In this document: positions 1-7,828 of the stretch, piece by piece
How positions within the stretch are numbered: position 1 is the stretch's first letter
Layout: every line of letters starts with the position of its first letter
Assembly: GCA_902771595.1 (NCBI GenBank)
Contig: CACXXH010000011.1
Span: 1-44,749, forward strand
DNA from: Fibrobacter succinogenes
GTDB taxonomy: Bacteria; Fibrobacterota; Fibrobacteria; Fibrobacterales; Fibrobacteraceae
Length of the DNA stretch: 44,749 nt
Reading direction: 5' to 3'
Notes under the pieces: generated by a model
What the model was told of the DNA's origin: nothing
The model's input: the letters and a program-made list of their open reading frames with translations, nothing else
Database searches by the model: none
Position numbers and translations under genes: made by a program

Positions 1-1244
1 ATGCGGAGCGTGACCACGTTGTTCTCTTTCTTGTGGTCGTCGCCGGTGTATTCGACAGTTCCCTTGAGGATGCGGCCACCCGCGACTTCCTGGATGAGGG
101 CGCAGGCGTACTTGCTGTATTCGTCCTGGGTCGCGAAGTCGATTTCGCGTTCAAAGCGGTAGCTGGAGTCCGTGGAAATGCAGAGGCGCTTGGCCTGCTT
201 GCGGACGACGGTCGGGTTGAACCAGGCGCTCTCGAGGAACACGTTCTTGGTGGCATCGACGATTTCGGATTCGACGCCGCCCATCACGCCGGCAACGCAG
301 GCCGGACGGTCGCCGTCGCAAATCACGAGGTCGCTTTCCAGCAGTTCGTGAGCGGTATGGTCGATGGTTTCAATCTTTTCGCCCTTCACGGCGCGGCGGA
401 CCTTGATCTTGTTGCCGTGCAGCTGGTCCATGTCAAAACTGTGGAGCGGCTGGCCCACGTCCATCAAGATGAAGTTCGTAATGTCGACCACGTTGTTGAT
501 GCTGTTCATGCCCACGGCATGCAAAAGCTTTGCGAGCCAAGCCGGAGACTTTTCGACCTTCACGTCCTTGATGACGCGGCCCACGTAGCGGGAGCAACCG
601 CAGCCGGGGACGACTTCGAGGCTAATCGCAGAACTTGCCGCCTCGGCATCTTCCTTGAGTTCATAGGCGAGCGGCTTGAGCGGGCGGTTGAACTTCGCGG
701 CGAGTTCGCGTGCGACACCGCGGTGGCTCAAAGCGTCCGGGCGGTTCGGGGTCACGTTCAGTTCATAGCACACGTCGTACATACCGAGGCTCACGAAGGG
801 GGTGCCTGCGGGAATGCTGTCATCCAGCACCATGATGCCCGCGTGGTCGTCGCTGAGGCCGATTTCGTCTTCGGCGCAAATCATGCCGAAACTTTCCACA
901 CCGCGGATCTTGGACTTCTTCATCTTGAGCGTGCCGCCATCGGGGAGCGGGAGTTCAGCGCCAATCGGGGCGAGAACCACGGTCTGGCCTGCGGCAACGT
1001 TCGGGGCACCGCACACGACCTGGAGCGTTTCCTTGCCGTCGTTCACGGTGGTGATGTGCAGGTGGTCGCTGTCCGGGTGGGGGTCGCAGGTAAGAACCTT
1101 CGCTACAACGAGCTTCTCGTAGACCTTGCCCGGTTCCTCGGTGCCTTCGACTTCGAGACCGATGGAGGTGAGCGCCTTTGCAACTTCTTCCGCAGATTCC
1201 GGAAGATCAACGTGACGTCTGAGCCAATTCAAAGAAACTTTCAT
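1..1244 (-). CDS. pheT: Phenylalanine--tRNA ligase beta subunit, N-terminal part (runs off the left edge)
   Basis: PheT is the beta chain of the alpha2-beta2 ligase that charges tRNA-Phe in the cytoplasm. Read on the minus strand from ATG at 1244, the protein begins MKVSLNWLRRHVDLPESAEE, the usual PheT start. An EMAP/tRNA-binding (OB-fold) module follows, with VCGAPNVAAGQTVVLAPIGA and the GMICAEDEIGL segment. Next comes the B3/B4 editing region with ELNVTPNRPDALSHRGVARE, NNVVDITNFILMDVGQPLHS and VAGVMGG. About 414 residues are in the window, roughly half of a normal PheT of about 800; the catalytic-like core lies beyond base 1. An AAAGGAT ribosome-binding site precedes the start. The membrane-protein gene at 1311-2081 lies 66 bases upstream on the same strand. 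Identification is firm. Confidence 0.96.
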   Translation of the reverse strand, partial: MKVSLNWLRRHVDLPESAEEVAKALTSIGLEVEGTEEPGKVYEKLVVAKVLTCDPHPDSDHLHITTVNDGKETLQVVCGAPNVAAGQTVVLAPIGAELPLPDGGTLKMKKSKIRGVESFGMICAEDEIGLSDDHAGIMVLDDSIPAGTPFVSLGMYDVCYELNVTPNRPDALSHRGVARELAAKFNRPLKPLAYELKEDAEAASSAISLEVVPGCGCSRYVGRVIKDVKVEKSPAWLAKLLHAVGMNSINNVVDITNFILMDVGQPLHSFDMDQLHGNKIKVRRAVKGEKIETIDHTAHELLESDLVICDGDRPACVAGVMGGVESEIVDATKNVFLESAWFNPTVVRKQAKRLCISTDSSYRFEREIDFATQDEYSKYACALIQEVAGGRILKGTVEYTGDDHKKENNVVTLR

Positions 1245-1310
1245 TTTTCAATCCTTTTTGGACGTATCTACGCCGCTATTTTCAATTTCCGCGGGAAATT
1301 TAGCAAAATC

Positions 1311-2081
1311 TTAGGTCCCTGGTTGTGCAGACGGGGCTTTCGGGGCTGCATAATCGAGGGGATTGAAAATTATGTCGAAGAAAATGATGGCGCTTGTGAC
1401 GGTAAAAGGAATAATCCATAGGAATCCGATTCCCAATGTGAAGAGCCCTATTATACCCCAAAGGATAAAGCGCAGATAAAGGCAGAAGAAATTGAAATTG
1501 TAGACAGACACTTGACGGTAGGTCTGTTTGGCAAGTTCGGTTAATTTTGTCGAACTGTCCATAGGCAATTTAATTAGCAGTGCAATCCAGGTGGGAAACA
1601 ACTTGTAACCGGTAAAGAAGAATAACGCTAGCACAAAAATTGACAATGTTATAATTGGCCAGACTTCGGTAGAAGCAGGGGCACTGAATAGGTGGTAAAG
1701 GTCTATGGGAAGTTTCGTGAATGCGTGTATTACAAAGGCTCCGACAAAAAGAACGATAGCGTTACGTGGAAAATGCCTGAAACCGATAAAGAGCTTGCTG
1801 AACGAGGATGTCCTGTTCTTGTAAATCTCGTAGAAATATGCCAAGAAGCCAATTCCGAATGTGTACGCTATGATTGTCGCCACTATGTTGGAAACCAAAT
1901 CGATAAATATGTTTTCGAGAGAGAGAACATTGGGTTCCTTGAACTCTTCGAAGATGAATACAAATGGAAAAATAGCTATCAATATGATTAGATTTCCCCA
2001 AAAAGTTGCGCCGGCGGCCTTGAAGCGGAATCCTTTAATCGCAGCGTTTCCCATGTCCATAATTTCGGAATTTTTGATCAT
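1311..2081 (-). CDS. DUF975-like integral membrane protein
   Basis: This 256-residue protein has about six hydrophobic segments: near residues 25-45, 60-85, 105-130, 140-165, 200-220 and 220-240. The part near residue 215, GLFTLGIGFLWIIPF, resembles the conserved LGxGFLWxxP stretch of DUF975/YciC-like bacterial membrane proteins, and the N-terminus (AAIKGFRFKAAGATFWGNL) also fits. The function of that family is unknown, so none is proposed. The start at 2081 has an AGAGGAAG site just upstream. The gene lies between the large lipoprotein gene (2125-4977, 43-base gap) and pheT on the same strand, so co-transcription is possible. Base composition is more A+T-rich than in pheT. Confidence 0.75.
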   Translation of the reverse strand: MIKNSEIMDMGNAAIKGFRFKAAGATFWGNLIILIAIFPFVFIFEEFKEPNVLSLENIFIDLVSNIVATIIAYTFGIGFLAYFYEIYKNRTSSFSKLFIGFRHFPRNAIVLFVGAFVIHAFTKLPIDLYHLFSAPASTEVWPIITLSIFVLALFFFTGYKLFPTWIALLIKLPMDSSTKLTELAKQTYRQVSVYNFNFFCLYLRFILWGIIGLFTLGIGFLWIIPFTVTSAIIFFDIIFNPLDYAAPKAPSAQPGT

Positions 2082-2124
2082 TTCTTCCTCTTGGTAAGGT
2101 GACGATGGAATGAAATGTAAAAAA

Positions 2125-4977
2125 TTATGGCGTAAAATCGATGTCGAGAGTTCTGATGAGGGAATCTATGCGGGGGGTCAACTTTGCTGCACCAACCTTG
2201 GAAAGATGAGCGTTGTCAAGAGCATCTTCATCGGTGTAGTCGTGGTCTCCCATCTTGTTTTCATCCATCAAGACGAAATTGGGGTATGTCTGGCTCAAGT
2301 TTGAAAGGTCTTCGATAACTTTGATGGCATCGCTCCGTCTAAGGCCGCGATAGCCGAATGCCCCGGTGTTCTTGTATTTTGGATTGACGGGTATGATGAC
2401 TCCGACAACGGCGATATCGGATTTCTTGCAAGTAGCGATTAGATCTTCCAGCTGTTCAAAGTTTGCTTGGAATTGTTCGGCCTTGGTGTCCATCCAGCAG
2501 GAATCTTCGGCGACATTTGGCGCACCCCATCCGTTTGTTGACATGGGCTTGAAGCCGCGTGTCGGTCGGAGTGCTTTCGCTTCGGAATCTTTGCCGGGGG
2601 CCTTGTATGTCTTTTCGAACAGTTTTGGAGGGTAGTTGTCGACCCAGTAATTATGATTTTTGTCGTAAACGAAGCCGGGATACGATGCGTATGTACGGTA
2701 GAAGATGTTGTTGGGGTTTTTACCGTCGTTGTAGGCTCGGTCTAGGTCCAATGCGATAACCACCGTTTTCAGATTCTTTACGTGGGGAAGGATGTAATTC
2801 TTGAAGAAGATGGAACTTCCCGAAATGGATGCCGCCGGTGTCGCTAGATTGATGGCGAATACGGGCTCGTCGAAAAGGAGCGGATTGATCCCGTGATAAG
2901 CGCGCGAAGAACCCAGAATTACCGTATTGGCAGTGTCTTTGTATTGCCAGAGAATTTCCATTTTGTAACGGAATTCGATGGCGTAGGGGCATGCTCCGCT
3001 TGCGTTGTAATATATACCCGCGCTGTCGGGGTCAAGTTGAAATTCGGTTTCTACAGTGTCGACGGGGAGCGTGTCCGGTTCGATTTCCTTTTTTTCCATC
3101 CAGAGGGCTGGGTGCCAGAGTTCGTCGCCTTCGACAAGTTCTGTAGTGTTGCTGTCTTTCGTGTTCACGAACGCAATTTTCATGTGCGCCCCGTTTGCGT
3201 TGGTAAGCGTCGCCACGATGTTGGAATTGACTCCGTCCGTTGCCCATTCCGTATGGTCAAACGCGTAGCCTGCGGGAGACTTGATGGACTGTATGAGTTT
3301 CCCTGCGCTGTCTGCGATAAAGAGGCGCTCGTGCGTGTTGTAACTGCTTCCGACGAACTTGACGCCGGGTTTCCCGACGAAGTCGAGGAATGCGGTGCGC
3401 TTGCTGCCATCCTGTGCGAGCGATGCGTTGCAGGCCTGTGCGCTGTCGTACCAAATTGTATTTGTTGCGTTTTGCGTGAGCGTAGAACCGGATTTGGCGA
3501 CGCGGGCGCGAAGCAATTTTGCACCTGTGACAGCGAGCGTGTTGTCTTCGCTGATGCCGCCGTGGAAGGCCCCGTCGAAGAGTTTCTGCGGAGTCCCGAA
3601 CTTTCCGTTTGTGAATGGCACTTGCCAAGTCGACGCGGAAAGGAATGTGGTTTCGTCCTTGTTGTTGCCGGCGTTTGTCACATAGACGATTACGGTGTCT
3701 CCGTTTTCAAGAACCCGCCAGCGCGGAATAGCGGCTGATTCGACATTCAGTTGGATTGCATCGCTGGCTTCCTTGTCCAGCTTGCGCACATAGAGCTTTG
3801 AATTTCCTGAAACGCCTTCCAGCCCGGTGCAGAACGCCACGTAGTTTCCGTCGGGGGAGATATCGGGGTGGTATGCATCCAGCGTGTCTTCTATTTCAAT
3901 TACGGCTTGAGGCCCGTTCAGGTAATCGATATAGGCGATGTTGCCCGAGACGTCGTTTCGGAAGGCTAACTTTACGTTGTATGTACCCGTGAGGTTCTTG
4001 ATGGTTTCGCTCCCCGCAAGTGGCGAGACGATGCTTGCCTGGGATTTGCCGTCGTTTCCCATCCAAAGGGCGTCGGGAATGGTGCCCAGCGCCAGCCGGA
4101 AGCCCACGTATTCCGCCCTGGTCGCGGAGGTTACGGTATAGACGTCTCCTCGGCTGTAGGGATTCTGTTCGTTGGGGGCGGCTGCGTAATTGCCGCCTTT
4201 TACAATACGTTCGCCTTTCTCTCCGCCATCGGGTGCACCGGCGTAGTTGGTGATGGTCGTGTCGCGGAATAGCCCGAGCCAGTCGTTCACCCATTCCATA
4301 ACGTTTCCCGCCATGTCGCAGAATCCCGCGGAGTCGGTTCCCGCACCGCAAACTTCACGTGCGGTGTAGCCGGAGTTGTCGCTGTTCCAACTTTTCTCCG
4401 TATTCCAAGCCCTTGTCGCTGCGAAAACCCATTCCGCTTCGGTCGGAAGCCTGTACCCCTCGGCTTCGGGGTGAAATGTCAATCCTTCCAAATTCGAACA
4501 GTGTCCTTCGGTGTCGAATGTTGCCTTGCCGTAGGTATAGACTGTATCTCTTTTTTCTTGGCTGCTTTTGGCATTCGCGAAAAGGACGGCGTCGAAGTAA
4601 GTCACGTCGGTAATGGGCAGGCTGTCGCCCTTGCAGGGGAAGCGTTTCAGGTCCGCTTCTTTCGCAATCTTGTCGTAATCGCCGCAGGTGACTTCGTGGA
4701 TGTCCATGAAGAATTCGTAGTCCAATACGACCTTCATGGCTGGCCTTTCGTTTGTTTTGAAACTCTTGTCATTGGAGCCGACGGTCACCTTACCGCCGGA
4801 GAGCCGGATCATGCCGTCGATTTCTTTCAAAGGATTGGTTGTCGAGTCTTGGGGCTCAACTTCTGTCGAATCGCTGCTTTGTTGGCAGGTTTCCTCGGAT
4901 ATAATTTGCATTTCGCTATTGCTGCATGCGGCGGCGAATAGAAACGGAAACAGGAGATATGCCTTGCTAATCTTCAT
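2125..4977 (-). CDS. Large lipoprotein: FGE/sulfatase-modifying-factor-like domain, beta-propeller and SGNH-like domain (Fibrobacter paralogous family TIGR02171-like)
   Basis: The 950-residue product starts with a lipoprotein signal whose lipobox ends at Cys18 (LFAAAC). Residues about 55-300 form an FGE-sulfatase-like domain: IRLSGGKVTVGSND, MDIHEVTCGDY, GYRLPTEAEWVFAATRAW, DMAGNVMEWVNDW, YVGFRLAL. Residues about 330-660 carry propeller-type repeats with a TolB/PD40-like motif (HPDISPDGNYVAFCTG). Residues about 680-950 look like an SGNH hydrolase: block I VILGSSRAYHGIN near residue 686 and a block-V-like DNAHLSKVGAAKL near 920. The pair of cysteines needed for formylglycine formation is absent (the equivalent region reads YSRGDVYTVTSATR), so sulfatase activation is unlikely; the domain is better seen as a binding fold. 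An outer-membrane or surface location is inferred. The ATG at 4977 has an AAAGG site. Confidence 0.85.
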   Translation of the reverse strand: MKISKAYLLFPFLFAAACSNSEMQIISEETCQQSSDSTEVEPQDSTTNPLKEIDGMIRLSGGKVTVGSNDKSFKTNERPAMKVVLDYEFFMDIHEVTCGDYDKIAKEADLKRFPCKGDSLPITDVTYFDAVLFANAKSSQEKRDTVYTYGKATFDTEGHCSNLEGLTFHPEAEGYRLPTEAEWVFAATRAWNTEKSWNSDNSGYTAREVCGAGTDSAGFCDMAGNVMEWVNDWLGLFRDTTITNYAGAPDGGEKGERIVKGGNYAAAPNEQNPYSRGDVYTVTSATRAEYVGFRLALGTIPDALWMGNDGKSQASIVSPLAGSETIKNLTGTYNVKLAFRNDVSGNIAYIDYLNGPQAVIEIEDTLDAYHPDISPDGNYVAFCTGLEGVSGNSKLYVRKLDKEASDAIQLNVESAAIPRWRVLENGDTVIVYVTNAGNNKDETTFLSASTWQVPFTNGKFGTPQKLFDGAFHGGISEDNTLAVTGAKLLRARVAKSGSTLTQNATNTIWYDSAQACNASLAQDGSKRTAFLDFVGKPGVKFVGSSYNTHERLFIADSAGKLIQSIKSPAGYAFDHTEWATDGVNSNIVATLTNANGAHMKIAFVNTKDSNTTELVEGDELWHPALWMEKKEIEPDTLPVDTVETEFQLDPDSAGIYYNASGACPYAIEFRYKMEILWQYKDTANTVILGSSRAYHGINPLLFDEPVFAINLATPAASISGSSIFFKNYILPHVKNLKTVVIALDLDRAYNDGKNPNNIFYRTYASYPGFVYDKNHNYWVDNYPPKLFEKTYKAPGKDSEAKALRPTRGFKPMSTNGWGAPNVAEDSCWMDTKAEQFQANFEQLEDLIATCKKSDIAVVGVIIPVNPKYKNTGAFGYRGLRRSDAIKVIEDLSNLSQTYPNFVLMDENKMGDHDYTDEDALDNAHLSKVGAAKLTPRIDSLIRTLDIDFTP

Positions 4978-5040
4978 AAATAGACCTTTCCAATCCCGTC
5001 AATTCTAAGATAACAAAAAAAATGTAAGGCGCGAAAATTC

Positions 5041-5055
5041 TATATTTGGCGCGTA
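5041..5055 (+). promoter_or_regulatory. Predicted -10 box and leaderless start of ribE
   Basis: TATATT at 5041-5046 is a good -10 element and ATG follows at 5055. With normal spacing, transcription would start near 5053, leaving a leader of about two bases. No ribosome-binding site is present and no clear -35 box is seen. The gap to the divergent lipoprotein gene is only 77 bases, too short for an FMN riboswitch. Confidence 0.55.
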
Positions 5056-5654
5056 TGTTTACTGGAATTATTCAATCTACTGGCGAAATCGTCTCGATAG
5101 AGAGTCGTGGCGATGCGCTTTCTATGCGCCTCAAGTCGCCGGGATTCTTTAAAAATTGCAAATTGGGCGACAGCGTCGCTAACGACGGTGTGTGCCTTTC
5201 CATAGAATCTTGTACCGATGACGAAGCCACTTTTTGCCTGATGCACCAGACGGTCGAAAATACCGCCTTCAAACAGGCTGCGGTCGGAAAACTGGTGAAT
5301 TTGGAACTTCCGTGCCGTGCCGACAGCTTCATGGGCGGGCACTTCGTGATGGGCCATGTGGACTGCATTACGGAGGTCATCCAGGTGGTTCCGCGCGAAA
5401 CGGGCGTGGAAGTCGACCTGAAGATGCCTGCGGACCTCAAACGCTACATCATCCGCCGCGGTTCCATCTCCCTGAACGGGATTAGCCTCACGGTGGCCGA
5501 GAAGTTCGAGGATTCCATCCGCGTGTGCATCATCCCCGAGACGCTTGCCCGTACGAACCTGCGCAACTGGGTTGCCGGGACCATCGTGAACGTGGAAGTC
5601 GACATGCTCGGCAAGTACATCGAAAATTATTTGAAGGAACGTGACCTTGCTTAA
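5055..5654 (+). CDS. ribE: Riboflavin synthase, alpha chain
   Basis: Riboflavin synthase converts two molecules of 6,7-dimethyl-8-ribityllumazine into riboflavin and a pyrimidine that is recycled. The 199-residue protein begins [12 protein letters not shown], the family hallmark, and shows the internal duplication of two lumazine-binding barrels: [14 protein letters not shown] and [12 protein letters not shown] in the first, [14 protein letters not shown] and [20 protein letters not shown] in the second. Length is typical. An in-frame TTG at 5046 is possible, but the family start and the promoter position favour ATG at 5055. It is first in a ribE-ribBA-ribH-nusB run and overlaps ribBA by a few bases. 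Confidence 0.97.
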   Translation: MFTGIIQSTGEIVSIESRGDALSMRLKSPGFFKNCKLGDSVANDGVCLSIESCTDDEATFCLMHQTVENTAFKQAAVGKLVNLELPCRADSFMGGHFVMGHVDCITEVIQVVPRETGVEVDLKMPADLKRYIIRRGSISLNGISLTVAEKFEDSIRVCIIPETLARTNLRNWVAGTIVNVEVDMLGKYIENYLKERDLA

Positions 5655-6897
5655 TACGATTGAAGAGGCCATAGAAGATTTTAAGAACGGCAAGTTTTTG
5701 ATTGTGGTCGATGACGAAGACCGCGAGAACGAGGGCGATTTCGTTATCGCCGCCGAGAAGATTACGCCCGAAAAGGTGAACTTCATGCTCCACGAGGGCA
5801 GGGGCGTGCTCTGCTGCCCGCTCCCCATCAAGCGCTGCCACGAACTCAACCTCACGCGCCAGACCGCCGAGAATACCTCGATTCTGGGCACCCCCTTTAC
5901 CATCATGGTCGACAAGATCGAGGGGTGCTCCACGGGTGTTTCCGCTCATGACCGTGCGGCAACGATACAGGCGCTTGCCGACCCGAACTCCAAGCCGAGC
6001 GACTTCGGCCGTCCGGGGCATATTTCGCCCCTGTACGCACAAGAAGAAGGTGTGCTGCGCCGTGCGGGACATACCGAAGCCGCGGTGGACCTCGCAAAAC
6101 TGGCCGGACTCAGGCCTGCTGCCGCCCTCATCGAAATCATGAACGAGGACGGCACGATGGCCCGCATGCCGCAACTGCAGGAAGTGGCCAAGAAGTTCGG
6201 TCTCAAGATTATTTCCATCCGTGACCTCATCGACTACCGCCTCAAGAACGAGAAGCTGGTACAGCGTGTGGCCGCCCCGCATGTGCAGACCAAGTACGGC
6301 GATTTTACCGCGTATGCCTACAAGAGCAAGACCGACGGCGTGGAACACGTGGCCTGGGTCGCGGGCAACCCCGACTTCAGCAAGCCGGTGTACGTGCGCG
6401 TGCACAGCGAATGCCTTACGGGCGACATTTTCGGTAGCCTCCGCTGCGACTGCGGCGAACAGCTGGCTTCCGCAATGAAGTTCATCGGCGAGCATGGGGG
6501 AGTGTTCCTTTACATGCGCGGCCAGGAAGGCAGGGGTATCGGGCTTTGCAACAAGCTCCGCGCTTACGAACTGCAGGAGAAGGGCATGGACACGGTCGAG
6601 GCGAACCTGCACCTCGGGTTCAAGTCCGATTTGCGCCAGTACGGTACGGGCGCGCAGATTCTTGCGGACCTCGGCGTGAAGGAAATGCGCCTGCTTACGA
6701 ATAACCCGAGCAAGATTTCGGGCATTTCGGCCTACGGTCTCAAGATCGTGGAACGCGTTCCCATCGAAATCAAGCCGAATAAGGAAAACTTGTTCTACCT
6801 GCTCACCAAGCAGAAGAAGATGGGGCACCAGCTGCATGTGGCCGAAGAGTCCGGCGCATCGGCGTCCGATGCAAAAGTTTTAAAAGAGGATAAATAA
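5647..6897 (+). CDS. ribBA: Bifunctional 3,4-dihydroxy-2-butanone-4-phosphate synthase / GTP cyclohydrolase II
   Basis: The protein supplies both precursors of riboflavin: the four-carbon unit from ribulose 5-phosphate and the pyrimidine from GTP. The N-terminal DHBP synthase half (about residues 1-200) has [25 protein letters not shown] and [20 protein letters not shown]. The C-terminal half (about 205-395) has the zinc and catalytic motifs of cyclohydrolase [32 protein letters not shown] and [12 protein letters not shown]. Both active sites look intact. A GAAGGA site at 5633-5638 is eight bases before TTG 5647 but only two before GTG 5641, so TTG 5647 is preferred; the alternative adds two residues. 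Either start overlaps the end of ribE, suggesting translational coupling. Confidence 0.96.
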   Translation: MLNTIEEAIEDFKNGKFLIVVDDEDRENEGDFVIAAEKITPEKVNFMLHEGRGVLCCPLPIKRCHELNLTRQTAENTSILGTPFTIMVDKIEGCSTGVSAHDRAATIQALADPNSKPSDFGRPGHISPLYAQEEGVLRRAGHTEAAVDLAKLAGLRPAAALIEIMNEDGTMARMPQLQEVAKKFGLKIISIRDLIDYRLKNEKLVQRVAAPHVQTKYGDFTAYAYKSKTDGVEHVAWVAGNPDFSKPVYVRVHSECLTGDIFGSLRCDCGEQLASAMKFIGEHGGVFLYMRGQEGRGIGLCNKLRAYELQEKGMDTVEANLHLGFKSDLRQYGTGAQILADLGVKEMRLLTNNPSKISGISAYGLKIVERVPIEIKPNKENLFYLLTKQKKMGHQLHVAEESGASASDAKVLKEDK

Positions 6898-6898
6898 G

Positions 6899-7363
6899 AT
6901 GGCTAAAGAAATCAAGAATTCCCTCAATGGTTCTGGCCTCAAGATTGCGATTGCCGTCGCCCGCTTCAACGAGGTGGTGACGGACAAGCTCCTGGAAGGT
7001 GCGCTCCGTCAGCTTGAACTGCTGGGTGTCGCCGACAAGGATGTCACCGTCGTGCGCGTTCCGGGCGCATTCGAACTCCCGGGCGTGTGCCGCAGGCTCG
7101 CTGATTCCGGCAAGTACGACGCCGTGATGGCCATCGGTGCGGTTATCCGTGGCGAAACTTCCCATTACGATGTGGTGGTGAACGCTTCTACCGGCGGTGT
7201 CGCAAGCATTGCGGCCGAAGGCAAGCTTCCCGTGATTCTCGGCATCCTCACGACCGATACCGTAGACCAGGCGATGAACCGTGCCGGCCTCAAGGCGGGT
7301 AACCTCGGTGCCAACTGGGCATCTACCGCCGTCGAAATGGCCAATCTCTATAAGTCCATCTAA
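6899..7363 (+). CDS. ribH: 6,7-dimethyl-8-ribityllumazine synthase
   Basis: RibH condenses the butanone phosphate made by RibBA with the ribitylamino-pyrimidine to give lumazine, the substrate of RibE; the family assembles into pentamers or 60-mer capsids. The 154-residue sequence has the family motifs ARFNEVVTDKLLEGA, VPGAFELPGVCRRLA, GAVIRGETSHYDVV and GILTTDTVDQAMNRAG, where the final Asp/Arg region forms part of the active site. ATG 6899 follows the ribBA stop by one base, with AGAGGA just upstream. No ribD (deaminase/reductase) is present in this cluster, so that step must be encoded elsewhere. Confidence 0.97.
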   Translation: MAKEIKNSLNGSGLKIAIAVARFNEVVTDKLLEGALRQLELLGVADKDVTVVRVPGAFELPGVCRRLADSGKYDAVMAIGAVIRGETSHYDVVVNASTGGVASIAAEGKLPVILGILTTDTVDQAMNRAGLKAGNLGANWASTAVEMANLYKSI

Positions 7364-7381
7364 CAATTAAAGACTACGATT

Positions 7382-7828
7382 ATGCAAAAAAGTTTTAGAC
7401 CAGCCCGCGTATTTGCCATGCAGTTGTTGTACTCCATGGAATTGACGGGGCAGACGGTGGGCGAGGCGCTTCCGGGAGTTCTGGAAAGCCAGCCCATTGA
7501 TGACGACCAGAAAAAATATGGGATGAAGCTCGTGGACCTGGTTCTTGCCCATCGCGAAGAACTCGATGAGGATATCAAGACGTCTACGGTTCATTGGGAA
7601 ATCGAGCGTATGGCGTGCCTCGACCGCATCGTCATACGCATCGCCATGGTGGAACTGCTCTATGTTTCCGATACGCCCATCAAGGTGGTGCTTTCGGAAG
7701 CCATCCAGATTTCCAGCAAGTTCAGCACCGCGGACTCGGGCTCGTTCGTGAACGGCCTTCTTACGGGTTTTATGCAGAAGCGCAACATTGTCGTAGGTTC
7801 GACGAAGGGAGGAAAAAAGAATGATTAA
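7382..7828 (+). CDS. nusB: Transcription antitermination factor NusB
   Basis: NusB binds boxA RNA with S10 and helps RNA polymerase pass terminators in rRNA operons. The 148-residue, all-helical protein opens RPARVFAMQLLYSMELTGQ and ends with the NusB signature region VELLYVSDTPIKVVLSEAIQ and FSTADSGSFVNGLLTGF. Its place after ribH follows the common bacterial ribH-nusB order. The ribosome-binding site is weak, and the end of the gene overlaps the next start by eight bases. Confidence 0.95.
   Translation: MQKSFRPARVFAMQLLYSMELTGQTVGEALPGVLESQPIDDDQKKYGMKLVDLVLAHREELDEDIKTSTVHWEIERMACLDRIVIRIAMVELLYVSDTPIKVVLSEAIQISSKFSTADSGSFVNGLLTGFMQKRNIVVGSTKGGKKND

Noticed and set aside
33..1421. A 462-codon plus-strand open frame at the left edge
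   Set aside because: The minus strand encodes a clear PheT with conserved motifs across the same bases.
4050..4830. True formylglycine-generating enzyme (sulfatase activator)
   Set aside because: The catalytic cysteine pair is not present in the expected region, and no sulfatase gene is nearby.
4978..5054. FMN riboswitch upstream of ribE
   Set aside because: Only 77 bases separate the genes, none of the RFN motifs is present, and the start appears leaderless.
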